A stretch of 64,000 nucleotides of DNA from Paenibacillus gyeongsangnamensis. GTDB taxonomy: Bacteria; Bacillota; Bacilli; Paenibacillales; NBRC-103111. Location of the stretch: assembly GCF_027533625.1 (NCBI RefSeq), contig NZ_JAQAGZ010000023.1:1-64000 (forward strand), read 5' to 3'. Below are positions 6,803 to 15,265 of the stretch, in pieces. The notes under the pieces were generated by a model. It was not told the origin of the DNA and ran no database searches. It saw nothing but the letters and a program-made list of their open reading frames with translations. Positions within the stretch are counted from its first letter, which is position 1. The number at the start of each line of letters is the position of its first letter. The translations under genes were made by a program, and so were the position numbers.

Positions 6803-8401
6803 TTGAAAGCTTTTACAATGGAAGGCACAATGCGGAATAGGATGTGTACCTTGATGATAACGATGGATCCTTCGATGTTGAAGCTGAAAAATCGGCAAAC
6901 GCTGCCGATCGCCTTCGGCACCTTTATGCTGGGGCTGCTGGTTCATACGCTGTTCCGCTGGCTTTCGATCGGCGGCTCCGCCGCACATGCCTCGCTAACT
7001 TCTTACGGGCTTGCTCTTAACCTCATTCTGGCGTCTCCGCTGGCGTTGTTTGCGGCGGCTTGCTTCCTATATTGGAGAGATATACAGCGGTTTGTGCCGC
7101 TGGCCCTGGCACTATCAATGTCTTTGTCCAGCATTGCGATCATCGAAGGCTCCGGAGGCCGGACGGAGCTGTATTTCTCCAGCTTTATGGTGATCGCCTT
7201 GATGGCATTTTATGAAAGCGTCGGACTCATCTGGACCATCACCGGGGTATTTGCCCTGCATTATGTCTACGCGGTCCTGGCAGGACCGAGCGCCGCGGAC
7301 GCCGCTCAGGCCGGCCTCCTCGTGGCGGTTCCGATGCATGCGCTGTTCCTGCTGTTAACGGCGGGAACGACGGTATGGCAAATTGCGAAGAAGCGGCAGT
7401 TCGTTAGCCGACTGGAATCGGACAAAAAACAGAAGCAGCAGCTGCTCCGGACGACGCTTGGTCAATTGACGTCAAGCTCCGGCAGTCTGGTCGACTACGT
7501 TCGCCAGTTGAATGTGAATGCCGAGCATACGCTGGAAGCGAATCGTCAAATGACGCAGGCTATCGGACAAACGGCTGCGGGAGCGGAGGAGCAGGCAAGC
7601 AACAGTCGGGAGAGCGCCCGGGCGATGGAAGAAATAAGCGTCCGCGTGCAGCAAATCGCGGAATCGGCATCGGTCGTATCGCAGGCGGCGGAAGGCATGC
7701 TTCAAGCGGCGGAGGAGGGAAGCCGGACGGTTCTGCAGGCCGTCGATCGGCTCAGTGCCTTGAACCGCTCTTCCGCGAGCGTTGCCGAAGCATTGGAGCA
7801 GCTTGAGCGGCGGTCGCAGTCGATCGGCGAGATTGCGACGCTGATCTCGGGCGTTGCCTCCCAGACGAACTTATTGGCGCTGAATGCGGCGATTGAAGCG
7901 GCCCGCGCCGGGGAGCATGGAGCCGGATTCGCCATCGTCGCAAGCGAGGTGCGCAAGCTGGCGGAGCAGACGGAAGGCTCGGCCGCCCAGATCTCGGCGC
8001 TGATCGTGGAAATTCAACAGGCCGCGACCGAAACGGTTCGGCGGATGCATGGGGCGTCGGACGACGTCTCGGCCGGGCACTATGCCGTAATGGAGACCGG
8101 AGGCGTCTTTGAACGGATCGTTGCGGATGCCCGGCAGGTAAATAAGCAAATTCACGGGATTTCGGGAGCGGCACAGGAAATGTCGGCGGGGACGCAGAAA
8201 GTAAGCGCCTCGCTGGCGGAAATGGCCGTTATCGCGGGCAGCAGTGCGGACGGAGCCCAGCAGGTGCTGTTATCCTCGGAGGCGCAGCTCTCCGCCATGG
8301 AGTCGATCTCCGGATCTGCGGAAGGCTTGAATCGGCTTGCCGGCGAGCTCGAGCAAATCTGCCAGGCTCTTGGACAAGAAGGCAGAGAAACGGATTTCTA
8401 A
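6803..8401 (+). CDS. methyl-accepting chemotaxis protein with polytopic N-terminus
   Basis: A 532-residue chemoreceptor. The first ~190 residues hold five or six hydrophobic helices and no large extracellular sensor domain; the rest is cytoplasmic coiled coil with the signature ISGVASQTNLLALNAAIEAA and the following RAGEHGAGFAIVASEVRKLAEQ. No HAMP domain is seen. The polytopic input suggests sensing within or near the membrane. The start is uncertain: TTG 6803, ATG 6818, ATG 6830 and ATG 6842 are in frame, and GAAGG just before 6803 is very close to it. It lies next to c-di-GMP genes but has its own upstream gap. Confidence 0.88.
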   Translation: MKAFTMEGTMRNRMCTLMITMDPSMLKLKNRQTLPIAFGTFMLGLLVHTLFRWLSIGGSAAHASLTSYGLALNLILASPLALFAAACFLYWRDIQRFVPLALALSMSLSSIAIIEGSGGRTELYFSSFMVIALMAFYESVGLIWTITGVFALHYVYAVLAGPSAADAAQAGLLVAVPMHALFLLLTAGTTVWQIAKKRQFVSRLESDKKQKQQLLRTTLGQLTSSSGSLVDYVRQLNVNAEHTLEANRQMTQAIGQTAAGAEEQASNSRESARAMEEISVRVQQIAESASVVSQAAEGMLQAAEEGSRTVLQAVDRLSALNRSSASVAEALEQLERRSQSIGEIATLISGVASQTNLLALNAAIEAARAGEHGAGFAIVASEVRKLAEQTEGSAAQISALIVEIQQAATETVRRMHGASDDVSAGHYAVMETGGVFERIVADARQVNKQIHGISGAAQEMSAGTQKVSASLAEMAVIAGSSADGAQQVLLSSEAQLSAMESISGSAEGLNRLAGELEQICQALGQEGRETDF

Positions 8402-8489
8402 GGTATTCTGTGAAATAGCCCTACAAGGATAACGGTACGTTGAGTGACCGTAGGATATTCCCATTAGAAGCTATCCGATCTTTCTGTAA

Positions 8490-8639
8490 CTAAACGGGAT
8501 GCATCTCGAAATTGAATCCGGTAGTGGAAATATCACGATAGACATCATAAATCGATTTTATAAAATGTTTGCTCTCCAACGCTTGATCTGTATGTTGTTG
8601 AACATTCTTAACTATCAATAAAGAAGCATCGAGCTTGAT
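8490..8639 (-). pseudogene. unrecognised ORF remnant
   Basis: Minus-strand frame of 49 codons (KLDASLLIVKNVQQHTDQAL... ending FEMHPV, stop TAG at 8490-8492). It has protein-like composition but no start codon with a ribosome binding site (a TTG at 8618 is the only candidate), and its 5' end runs into the terminator hairpin at 8621-8664. It looks like the 3' end of a lost gene. I do not recognise the family. Confidence 0.3.
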
Positions 8640-8664
8640 TTAACTCGATGCTTCTTTTATTTTC
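8621..8664 (+). terminator. strong intrinsic terminator
   Basis: AAGAAGCATCGAG and CTCGATGCTTCTT form a 13-bp perfect stem around a 10-nt loop, followed by TTATTTT. Plus-strand orientation, 220 bp after the chemoreceptor gene. Confidence 0.85.
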
Positions 8665-8911
8665 ACGCTATAAAGAATTTAGATGTTAAGAAGCCTTTTT
8701 CTGTCTCGGTGGGTGAGATCGGTGCCGTATTGGTCAAGACGCGCACTATACGAACGTCTCGAGCGCCGTTCATTACATGCGAATCTATGGCGTGCACTTT
8801 ATGGACCGAGTCAATTTACTAAGACTTAGCATGCCGCTATTCCTGTGGAAGTACCCCCAACTATTTCATCATAATTATGATCGTCCCACTGCCTTCTAGC
8901 TGGTAGCGATT
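8665..8911. other. intergenic DNA at the edge of the AT-rich island
   Basis: No supported gene. An open plus-strand stretch (about 8714-8899) encodes GQDAHYTNVSSAVHYMRIYG and continues to a stop, but has no start signal; it may be decayed coding sequence. GC content falls from chromosomal level to clearly AT-rich near 8870. Confidence 0.3.
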
Positions 8912-8946
8912 TTATTAAAAATTAAAAAACCACCTATTAAGGTAGT
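8912..8946 (-). terminator. terminator of the four-gene AT-rich operon
   Basis: On the minus strand ACTACCT-TAAT-AGGTGGT is followed by TTTTTTAATTTTTAAT, directly after the stop of the last gene of the island at 8950. Confidence 0.75.
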
Positions 8947-8949
8947 CTT

Positions 8950-9375
8950 TTAAATGGTAGAAACCCTATATACCCTTGAATAAAACCCACCATATTCATT
9001 TTCATTAATTTCATCTTTATAATTGTTTTGAGAAAAATACTCAATATCTTTAGATGGAATCGCTTCATTCGACCAGGAAAATGTTAATTTATCTAAGGGG
9101 TTATCAGAATAAGTACTTTCTATATGCTGAATGAATGGCTTTATTTTTTCGAAAGCAATTTTCATTTTATTTGATAGTTCAATAGTATTGTTGTATTCGA
9201 TGCCAAGTTTAGTTTCACCTTTTTCACCGATGATAAACACAAAATCCTTAAAATCAATAATATGTCCAAATTTTGTTTTCTGACAGTTTATGTATGAAAT
9301 ATTTTCAAGTATCTTAGGGAGGTCAATGTCATAATACAGGCCTGTAGTAACGTTGACGACTACTTTGCTCATCAT
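8950..9375 (-). CDS. unknown protein, fourth gene of AT-rich operon
   Basis: A 141-residue protein I do not recognise (MMSKVVVNVTTGLYYDIDLP... ending RVYRVSTI). It is soluble, with no signal peptide or membrane segment, and mixed beta (VVVNVTTGLYYDI; HIIDFKDFVFIIGEKGETKLGI) and helix. Codon use is strongly AT-biased, like the three genes upstream and unlike the rest of the window. It starts 8 nt after the previous gene's stop (9384), with a GGGAGG site overlapping that region. Last gene of the unit, followed by a terminator. Confidence 0.65.
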   Translation of the reverse strand: MMSKVVVNVTTGLYYDIDLPKILENISYINCQKTKFGHIIDFKDFVFIIGEKGETKLGIEYNNTIELSNKMKIAFEKIKPFIQHIESTYSDNPLDKLTFSWSNEAIPSKDIEYFSQNNYKDEINENEYGGFYSRVYRVSTI

Positions 9376-9383
9376 TGACCTCC

Positions 9384-9695
9384 CTAATCCTTAGATTTAT
9401 TTTGTACTGTTATTTTATTATACACATTTATAAAAGTAATTCTATCCGTAATTTTATCATATGCTTTAGCTTTAAAAAGTTGCTCCATTTCATCAAAATT
9501 GCTTTTTACGTATTCAAATTCCCACTTTATTTCATCACTTTTGCCGGATTCGCGAGCTAGCCGTTCTGTTTCAGTTATTATTTGGTGTGAATGAGCGAGC
9601 GCTTTTGTCATCATATTATGGTCAAACTGTTCAATTAACCCTAAAATTTCCTCGGTTAGTTGAGCAGGTGATTTATTATCGCCGTCGGTTGACAT
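9384..9695 (-). CDS. unknown small helical protein, third gene of AT-rich operon
   Basis: A 103-residue, mostly helical, acidic protein (MSTDGDNKSPAQLTEEILGL...). The middle, DHNMMTKALAHSHQIITETE, looks amphipathic; no catalytic motif is visible. It lies 6 nt downstream of the membrane protein gene and 8 nt upstream of the next gene, so the four are almost certainly one transcript. Family not recognised; it could be a helical partner or immunity-like component, which is only inference from size and context. Confidence 0.6.
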   Translation of the reverse strand: MSTDGDNKSPAQLTEEILGLIEQFDHNMMTKALAHSHQIITETERLARESGKSDEIKWEFEYVKSNFDEMEQLFKAKAYDKITDRITFINVYNKITVQNKSKD

Positions 9696-9701
9696 TAGTT
9701 T

Positions 9702-10139
9702 TCACATCCGATATTTGGAATATTCGTCCGTTAGTTTATCTTTTAATTCCTCAAGTTTATTAATGATAAGTGCATCTTGAGTAGTAATGTTATCACCACT
9801 AATCTCGGATGTAGAGTAGCAGAATTCGTTAATATCAATTATTGTTTTTTTGACGCTATCAGATGTAAAAAATAATAAATATTGATACTTAGAAATGCAA
9901 TCGCTAATCAAGGTTATGTTCAATGTGTAAGTTCTTCCAAGCTTTATTTTGTTATTATATGTCGATAATTCTGTCAATAAAGGTGAAAATAATTTTTCCC
10001 CTAATTCTTTTAAAGCGTATTCATGCCTTCTAGTAATTATTTGTTTTTGGTTTTCCGCTTTTAATAAAACAAAGGTTGTAATTATTGAAATAACAGCGCC
10101 AAGAAGAATTTTTAGAATATCAAAATAAATGGATGACAT
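9702..10139 (-). CDS. unknown membrane-anchored protein, second gene of AT-rich operon
   Basis: A 145-residue protein with one N-terminal membrane segment (ILKILLGAVISIITTFVLL), then a charged helical region (QKQIITRRHEYALKELGEKL) and a helical C-terminus. The longer frame to 10232 overlaps the upstream gene; ATG 10139 is preferred because GAAGAA lies just upstream and the membrane segment then sits at the N-terminus, as in small tail-in anchors. It begins 5 nt after the upstream stop. Not recognised; the layout resembles short membrane-anchored effectors or sensors, but no known domain is visible. Confidence 0.6.
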   Translation of the reverse strand: MSSIYFDILKILLGAVISIITTFVLLKAENQKQIITRRHEYALKELGEKLFSPLLTELSTYNNKIKLGRTYTLNITLISDCISKYQYLLFFTSDSVKKTIIDINEFCYSTSEISGDNITTQDALIINKLEELKDKLTDEYSKYRM

Positions 10140-10143
10140 ATAT

Positions 10144-10758
10144 TTATTCTTCTTTTCTAATGGTTTTTCTTTGCACAGTTTCAACGAATTTTGCAATAGT
10201 AGATAATAAAGGAGTGATTTGATTTTCTTCAAAATTTATTTTGAAATCTTCATTAAGAATGAAGGCATTAAGTCTATCAAAAGTTTGAATAGAAAAGTTC
10301 ATTAAGGCATTGAAATCTAATTGCAATGCAAATTTTTCTCCATCATTTCTCTTAAGTATGAGGTTTATTACCGGCCGATTTTCTTCACCTGACATAATAA
10401 AAGATTTTAGTAGAAAAGGAAAGGTTACGGAAAGCTGAAGTTCGCGTAATAATGATCCGTATAAATTTTTAATATTGTTGAGTCTAACTAATACATGTTT
10501 AAATTTCTTATCAGGGATTTGTTCAATGTTTTCAGGTTGGATTATATATGTCATAATCTGGGCGCCCAAATTCCCCAAAAGAGCTTGGATCTGCCCCATT
10601 AAAGTTCCATAATCAACATTTTGATTAGATAAGTAAAGAGCAAACACTTTTTCTAAATTTGCGAGTGCATCGTTTTTATCTAATTCTTCAAGAATTAATT
10701 TAAAATCATATTCATTGTCTTGTATAGTACTGGTGTAGTCAGACATAAAATTACACAT
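10144..10758 (-). CDS. unknown protein, first gene of AT-rich operon
   Basis: A 204-residue protein (MCNFMSDYTSTIQDNEYDFK...), predicted mostly helical and soluble, with no motif I can name. MSDYTS (ATG 10746) is an alternative start. It heads a minus-strand operon of four AT-rich genes with 5-8 nt spacings. The 630 bp upstream are non-coding and AT-rich and presumably hold the promoter. GC content (about 30%) is far below the flanking chemoreceptor and nrdB genes, which indicates horizontal origin. Confidence 0.65.
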   Translation of the reverse strand: MCNFMSDYTSTIQDNEYDFKLILEELDKNDALANLEKVFALYLSNQNVDYGTLMGQIQALLGNLGAQIMTYIIQPENIEQIPDKKFKHVLVRLNNIKNLYGSLLRELQLSVTFPFLLKSFIMSGEENRPVINLILKRNDGEKFALQLDFNALMNFSIQTFDRLNAFILNEDFKINFEENQITPLLSTIAKFVETVQRKTIRKEE

Positions 10759-11325
10759 CCAATTCTATTTGTTTTTAAGTAAGTAAATTCAATATTACAT
10801 TTTACCATAATACCAAAATTTACAAAAGGTAGTTTATAAATTTTATAAAATTATATATCGGGATAATATTGCAGGTATTTTGTTGGATCAAAACTCAATC
10901 AATGCTTATAAATCTAATTTTGATCAAAAGATTCAATGGTGGGACTTAAAATTACTTACGGTAAGATAAAAATTGTTTGCAAAAAGTAAAAAAGCAGCAT
11001 GTTCCGATCAAAGAGTAGTACGTATTGGTTCGTCAGCGTGAGAAGATATTGTCAAGCTGGAATAATTGAAGCCTTAAGACATGATTCATAAAATGATGAA
11101 GCCAATGTGAAAGTAACAGAACTGTGGTTCACAGGGTTATAATTATGTGGCTGGATTAGGAGATGACGAGGCCCCGAGTATAAATTCCTCTGTTGGCTGA
11201 AATTCCTGTTCACCGGGACTACCTTGTTGTTTTAGAAGGGATCTTTTGATCAATCAGTCATGTGCTGCAGCGCATAGTGCTTTTGATTTTCTTGATTAAG
11301 AGTAAGCCAACAGGGAGCATCAGCA
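10759..11325. other. AT-rich intergenic region with decayed coding traces
   Basis: No intact gene. Plus-strand fragments with protein-like composition are interrupted by stops: about 10820-10970 (RDNIAGILLDQNSINAYKSN, then a stop) and about 11130-11202 (GYNYVAGLGDDEAPSINSSV, then a stop). These look like remnants of lost genes at the island edge. The AT-rich 10759-10870 part likely contains the promoter of the minus-strand operon. I did not find an integrase or clear direct-repeat boundary. Confidence 0.35.
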
Positions 11326-11378
11326 AAATAAGGGACCCGGTAAGCGCCGCTATGGCTGCTTTACCGGGTCCCTTATTT
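11326..11378 (-). terminator. terminator of nrdB
   Basis: AAATAAGGGACCCGGTAA (11326-11343) and its exact reverse complement (11361-11378) form an 18-bp stem. On the minus strand it ends in TTATTT, just after the nrdB stop at 11390. Confidence 0.85.
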
Positions 11379-11389
11379 ACGGCTGCGGA

Positions 11390-12427
11390 TTACAGATCGT
11401 CCCAGTTCAAGTTGGACGATTTGCTGTAGTTGGTTACTTTTTGCTCGAAGAAGTCCGTCTTCATCGAGTTCATGTTGCTGAAGCTTTCCACCCACTTCAT
11501 CGGATGGTCGACGACCTCGGGATACAGCACCTCGAGACCGAGCTTCCGGAGCCGCTCGTTGGACAAGTACTTAATGTACAAGTCGATCACGTCGTTGCTC
11601 AGTCCGTGAATATTGTTGTTGGTAATGTATTGGCCCCATTCGATCTCATGGCCTACGGCCGTGCGCATCATGGTGCGCAGATCCTCCACCAGCTCGTCCG
11701 TAAAGATCTCCGGATTTTCCTTGCGGATTTCCCGGAAAATGTTCTGGAACAGCGCAAGGTGCGTGAGCTCGTCGCGCTGAATATATTTGATCTCGGACAC
11801 AGTGCCGAGCATTTTACCCTGACGTCCCAGCGCATAGAAGAAGCTGAAGCCGCTGTAGAAGTAAATGCCCTCGAGAATATAGTTGGCCATAATCGTACGG
11901 ATCAGGTTATCTGTGGACGGCTCCTCGATGAAGCGCTCATAGAGGTCGGTAATGAACCGGTTACGGCGCAGCAGGTGCTTGTCCTCACGCCATTGATTGT
12001 AAATTTGATCCCGCACATCCGCCGAGCATACGCTGTCCAGGATGTAGGAGTAGCTTTGGCTGTGAACCGCTTCCTGGAACGTTTGCACCGTGAGGCACAA
12101 ATTCACTTCCGGCGCGGTAATGTACTCGTTGATGTTCGGCAGATTCGCCGTTTGCAGCGAGTCCAGGAAGATCAGGAAGGAAATGATTTTATCGTAGCTC
12201 TGGCGCTCCTCGGGCGATAAAAACTTGTAATCCTTCGCATCCTGAGCGAGCGGAATTTCCTCGGGAATCCAGAAGTTGTTCATCATCGTCCGGTACATCT
12301 TCGTCGCCCAGTCGTATTTCACGTTGTTGAGCTCGATCAGGTTGGTCGTATTGCCGCCGATCATGCGGCGCTTGCCCCAATCCCGGTCACCGTTCTCGTT
12401 AAATAGCTTTTTCTTTTGCAATTCCAT
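11390..12427 (-). CDS. nrdB: ribonucleoside-diphosphate reductase class I, beta subunit
   Basis: Radical-generating small subunit (345 residues) of class I ribonucleotide reductase, which makes dNTP precursors with NrdA. The diiron ligands are all visible: D in FLIFLDSLQTANL, E and H in QEAVHSQSYSYIL, E in ILEGIYFYSG, and E and H in IQRDELTHLALF. The radical Tyr is present in the HSQSY motif. The C-terminus (SSNLNWDDL) is the peptide that docks on NrdA. It lies 411 bp downstream of nrdA on the same strand; the gap holds an inverted repeat and a G-tract array. A strong terminator follows. Confidence 0.95.
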   Translation of the reverse strand: MELQKKKLFNENGDRDWGKRRMIGGNTTNLIELNNVKYDWATKMYRTMMNNFWIPEEIPLAQDAKDYKFLSPEERQSYDKIISFLIFLDSLQTANLPNINEYITAPEVNLCLTVQTFQEAVHSQSYSYILDSVCSADVRDQIYNQWREDKHLLRRNRFITDLYERFIEEPSTDNLIRTIMANYILEGIYFYSGFSFFYALGRQGKMLGTVSEIKYIQRDELTHLALFQNIFREIRKENPEIFTDELVEDLRTMMRTAVGHEIEWGQYITNNNIHGLSNDVIDLYIKYLSNERLRKLGLEVLYPEVVDHPMKWVESFSNMNSMKTDFFEQKVTNYSKSSNLNWDDL

Positions 12428-12650
12428 GATTGTTTACCCGCTTTCCGTTTCCATCAGCAGCCTGTGGGCTGCCTATGGTAAGTTTGTTACTTAGTTTGGT
12501 TTCGTTTGAAGCATTATGCAGCTTCCACTAAGCGGCGAGAGAGGGAAGCAGCGAAGCGCCCTTCCCGCCTCTAACGCAATCTCTCCATGTGTTGGAGGCA
12601 GCAGCAAAGCGATCTGCCGACCAACAACCACCATATTCGCCGTAAAGCGT

Positions 12651-12699
12651 GTCCGGGAAGCCCTCATTCGCTCGATCGGCAAATAAGGGCTTCCCGGAC
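12651..12699. repeat. 14-bp perfect inverted repeat between nrdA and nrdB
   Basis: GTCCGGGAAGCCCT (12651-12664) and AGGGCTTCCCGGAC (12686-12699) are perfect reverse complements around a 21-nt loop. There is no U-tract, so it may be a processing or stability hairpin in the nrdA-nrdB message. The rest of 12428-12650 shows no gene. Confidence 0.6.
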
Positions 12700-12772
12700 G
12701 TAAGCGCCCCATTCAGCCAACGTAATCCTTCCCCTACGCCAGCCCCCCTCCGAGCACGGCTCTTCCTTTCCG

Positions 12773-12838
12773 GGGGTCCAGGGGGCCGGGGCCTCTTGGG
12801 GTCCCCCTTATAAAGGGGGATTTAGGGGGTTGCCCCCC
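12773..12838. other. G-tract array (possible G-quadruplex) 3' of nrdA
   Basis: Directly after the nrdA stop the plus strand carries six runs of four or five G (GGGGG TCCA GGGGG CC GGGG ... GGGG ... GGGGG ATTTA GGGGG) and then a run of C. These could form a G-quadruplex on the plus strand or paired G/C hairpins in the minus-strand RNA. Function unknown; it sits where the message would be processed or attenuated between nrdA and nrdB. Confidence 0.5.
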
Positions 12839-15064
12839 CTAGGCCGAACAGCTCACGCAATCCTCTACCTCGAGGCTCTTATTGCGCACATAGTAAACGG
12901 TCTTCAGCCCGTGCTTCCAGGCGGACATGTACAGCTCGAGGAACTCCTTGGCCGTCAGCTCCGGGGTGATGTACAGGTTAAACGACTGCGACTGGTCGAT
13001 ATGGCGCTGACGGGCGCCCGCAGCCTTGATGCTCCAATGCTGGTCGATCCGGTGCGCTTCCTTGTAGAACCACATCGTTTCGCCGTTCAGGTTCGGCGCG
13101 GTTTGCGGAATGACCGCGTTCTTCTTCTCTTCAACGAAGAACTTGTTGAAGATCGGGTCGATGCCTGCCGTGGAGCCTGCGATGAGCGATGTGGAAGCCG
13201 TAGGCGCGATGGCGAACATCCAGCCGTTGCGAACGCCATGCTTGGCCACTTCGGCCTTCAGCTCCAGCCACTCCGGCGAGGTGTAGCTGCGGTCCTCGAA
13301 GTAGGCGCCGGTTTGCCATTCGCTGCCTTCGAAGGCAGGATAGGCTCCTTTTTCCTTGGCGATTTCCATGGAAGCTTTGATGGCATAGTAGTTCATCCAC
13401 TCGTAAACTTCGTCGGCCTTCGCCACGTGCTCGTCGGATTCCCACTGGATCTTCAGCTGCGCAAGCATTTGGTGGTAGCCGCTGGAGCCAAGACCGACCG
13501 CACGGTATTTCTTGTTCGTGATCTCCGCTTGCGGGATCGGATAGTAGTTCAAATCGATCACGTTGTCCATCATGCGCATTTGCGTCGTGACGACACGTTC
13601 GATGTCCTCGCGCGTATAAACACGGCCCAGGTTGGTCGAGGACAGGTTGCAGACAACGAAGTCGCCGCTCTTCTGCTGGTACGTAATGATGCCGTCCTCA
13701 TGAGTCGTTTCGATGAGCTCGGTAGGGCTCATATTCTGGCAAATTTCCGTGCACAGGTTGGAGCAATAAATCATGCCCTTATGCTTGTTCGGATTCGCAC
13801 GGTTCACCGTATCGCGGAAGAACAGGAACGGCGTGCCGGTCTCGAACGAGCTGGTCAGAATGCGCTTCATGATGTCGATCGCCGGAATCTCTTCCTTGGA
13901 TAGGCGTTCGTCATTCACGCATTCCTCATAGCGCCGTTCCCATTCTTCGCCGTAGGAGTCCTCGAGCGAATAGCCTTTGGTTTTGCGCACCTCGTGCGGA
14001 TCGAACAGGTACCAGGTGCCGCGTTCCTCCACCGTCCGCATGAATTGATCCGGAATGCAGACGCCGGGGAAAATGTCATGCGCCTTCATGCGGTCGTCGC
14101 CGTTGTTCGTCTTCAGGTTCAGGAAGTCGAGGATATCTTTATGCCACACGTCGAGATAGACCGCGACGGCCCCGGAACGGACGCCGAGCTGGTCGACGGC
14201 GATCGCGGTATTGTTGTAGTTCTTGATCCAAGGCACGACGCCGCCGGCTACGCCTTTGAATCCGCGGATGTTGGATCCGCGGCTGCGCACTTTGCCGACA
14301 TAGATGCCCATGCCGCCGCCGTGCTTGGATACTTGCGCGAAGCTCTGGTCGACGTTGTAAATGCCCCACAGGTTGTCCGGTACGGTATCGATGAAGCAGC
14401 TTGACAGCTGGTGCAGCGGCTTGCGGGCGTTCGCCAGCGTCGGTGTGGCCACGGTCATCTCGAGGCTGCTAAGCACATCGTAGAATCTTCTGGCCCAGTA
14501 GAGCTTGTCGGTTTCCTTCATCGCCAGGTGCATGGCCACGCCCATGAACAGCTCTTGCGGCAGCTCGAGCACTTCCTTGTCGAGGCCCTTGATCAAATAA
14601 CGGTCCGCGAGCGTCTTCAGCCCGATATAATTAAGCAGGTAATCGCGTTCCGGCTTGATGTAGCTGCCGAGCTCCTGAATTTCTTCCTTCGTGTAATGCT
14701 CGGTAATATATTTGCCGTAAAGTCCGATATCCGTTAAATAAGTAATAAGCGAGTAAAGATCGCCATAGCCGAAGTGGCCGTATTTGCGGTTGAGGCGCGC
14801 TTCCTTGTACAGATCATATGTAAGCAGCTTGGCTGCGACGTACTGCCAGTTAGGCTCCTCGACGCTGGTTTTCTCCACCGCCACCTGAATCAGAAGACGC
14901 TGGATCTCCTTGGTGGAGATGCCGTTGCGGAACAGCGGCAGCAGCGCCGTCTCCAGCTCGAGCGGGTCGCATTCCGGATAAGCCTCGCAGGCGAAGTCGA
15001 TGACCTTTTTCATTTTGGAAAAGACGAGTTCTTCCTTTGTGCCGTCTCTTTTGACGATAATCAT
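12839..15064 (-). CDS. nrdA: ribonucleoside-diphosphate reductase class I, alpha subunit
   Basis: Catalytic large subunit (741 residues) of ribonucleotide reductase. An N-terminal ATP-cone (IIVKRDGTKEELVFSKM to about residue 90) implies allosteric on/off control by ATP/dATP. Active-site parts are SSCFIDTV, the NLCTEI loop with the radical Cys and Glu, and the C-terminal shuttle CVSC. The frame opens at 15226, but the first part overlaps the two NrdR boxes; ATG 15064 (MIIVKRDG) with AAGGAG upstream is the likely start, with ATG 15115 a possible longer form. Expected to be repressed by NrdR when dATP is high. nrdB follows downstream. Confidence 0.95.
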   Translation of the reverse strand: MIIVKRDGTKEELVFSKMKKVIDFACEAYPECDPLELETALLPLFRNGISTKEIQRLLIQVAVEKTSVEEPNWQYVAAKLLTYDLYKEARLNRKYGHFGYGDLYSLITYLTDIGLYGKYITEHYTKEEIQELGSYIKPERDYLLNYIGLKTLADRYLIKGLDKEVLELPQELFMGVAMHLAMKETDKLYWARRFYDVLSSLEMTVATPTLANARKPLHQLSSCFIDTVPDNLWGIYNVDQSFAQVSKHGGGMGIYVGKVRSRGSNIRGFKGVAGGVVPWIKNYNNTAIAVDQLGVRSGAVAVYLDVWHKDILDFLNLKTNNGDDRMKAHDIFPGVCIPDQFMRTVEERGTWYLFDPHEVRKTKGYSLEDSYGEEWERRYEECVNDERLSKEEIPAIDIMKRILTSSFETGTPFLFFRDTVNRANPNKHKGMIYCSNLCTEICQNMSPTELIETTHEDGIITYQQKSGDFVVCNLSSTNLGRVYTREDIERVVTTQMRMMDNVIDLNYYPIPQAEITNKKYRAVGLGSSGYHQMLAQLKIQWESDEHVAKADEVYEWMNYYAIKASMEIAKEKGAYPAFEGSEWQTGAYFEDRSYTSPEWLELKAEVAKHGVRNGWMFAIAPTASTSLIAGSTAGIDPIFNKFFVEEKKNAVIPQTAPNLNGETMWFYKEAHRIDQHWSIKAAGARQRHIDQSQSFNLYITPELTAKEFLELYMSAWKHGLKTVYYVRNKSLEVEDCVSCSA

Positions 15065-15220
15065 GGGCAGCTTCTCTCTCCTTCGTACCTTCGGTATCCT
15101 ATGTAAAATAGGCATGCGGCAGCCTTCCTTCAGGCGGTATGGAAAGCATTCCACACCGGCCTCCGGCTGTTCGCAGCTTCCTGTTTTCTTTATCGGCCCG
15201 GATGGCGCCGAAATGAAGAT

Positions 15221-15265
15221 CCACAAGATATCGTGGCATTATGTGAGTTATCACACAATATATAG
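15221..15265 (-). promoter_or_regulatory. pair of NrdR boxes upstream of nrdA
   Basis: ACACAATATATAG at 15253-15265 matches the NrdR box consensus; CCACAAGATATCG at 15221-15233 is a second, weaker box (10 of 13 positions shared). They are 32 bp apart, about three helical turns, the spacing known for cooperative NrdR binding. Confidence 0.75.

Noticed and set aside
8912..11325. AT-rich island considered as a prophage or transposon
   Set aside because: No integrase, transposase, phage structural gene or clear terminal repeats are visible.
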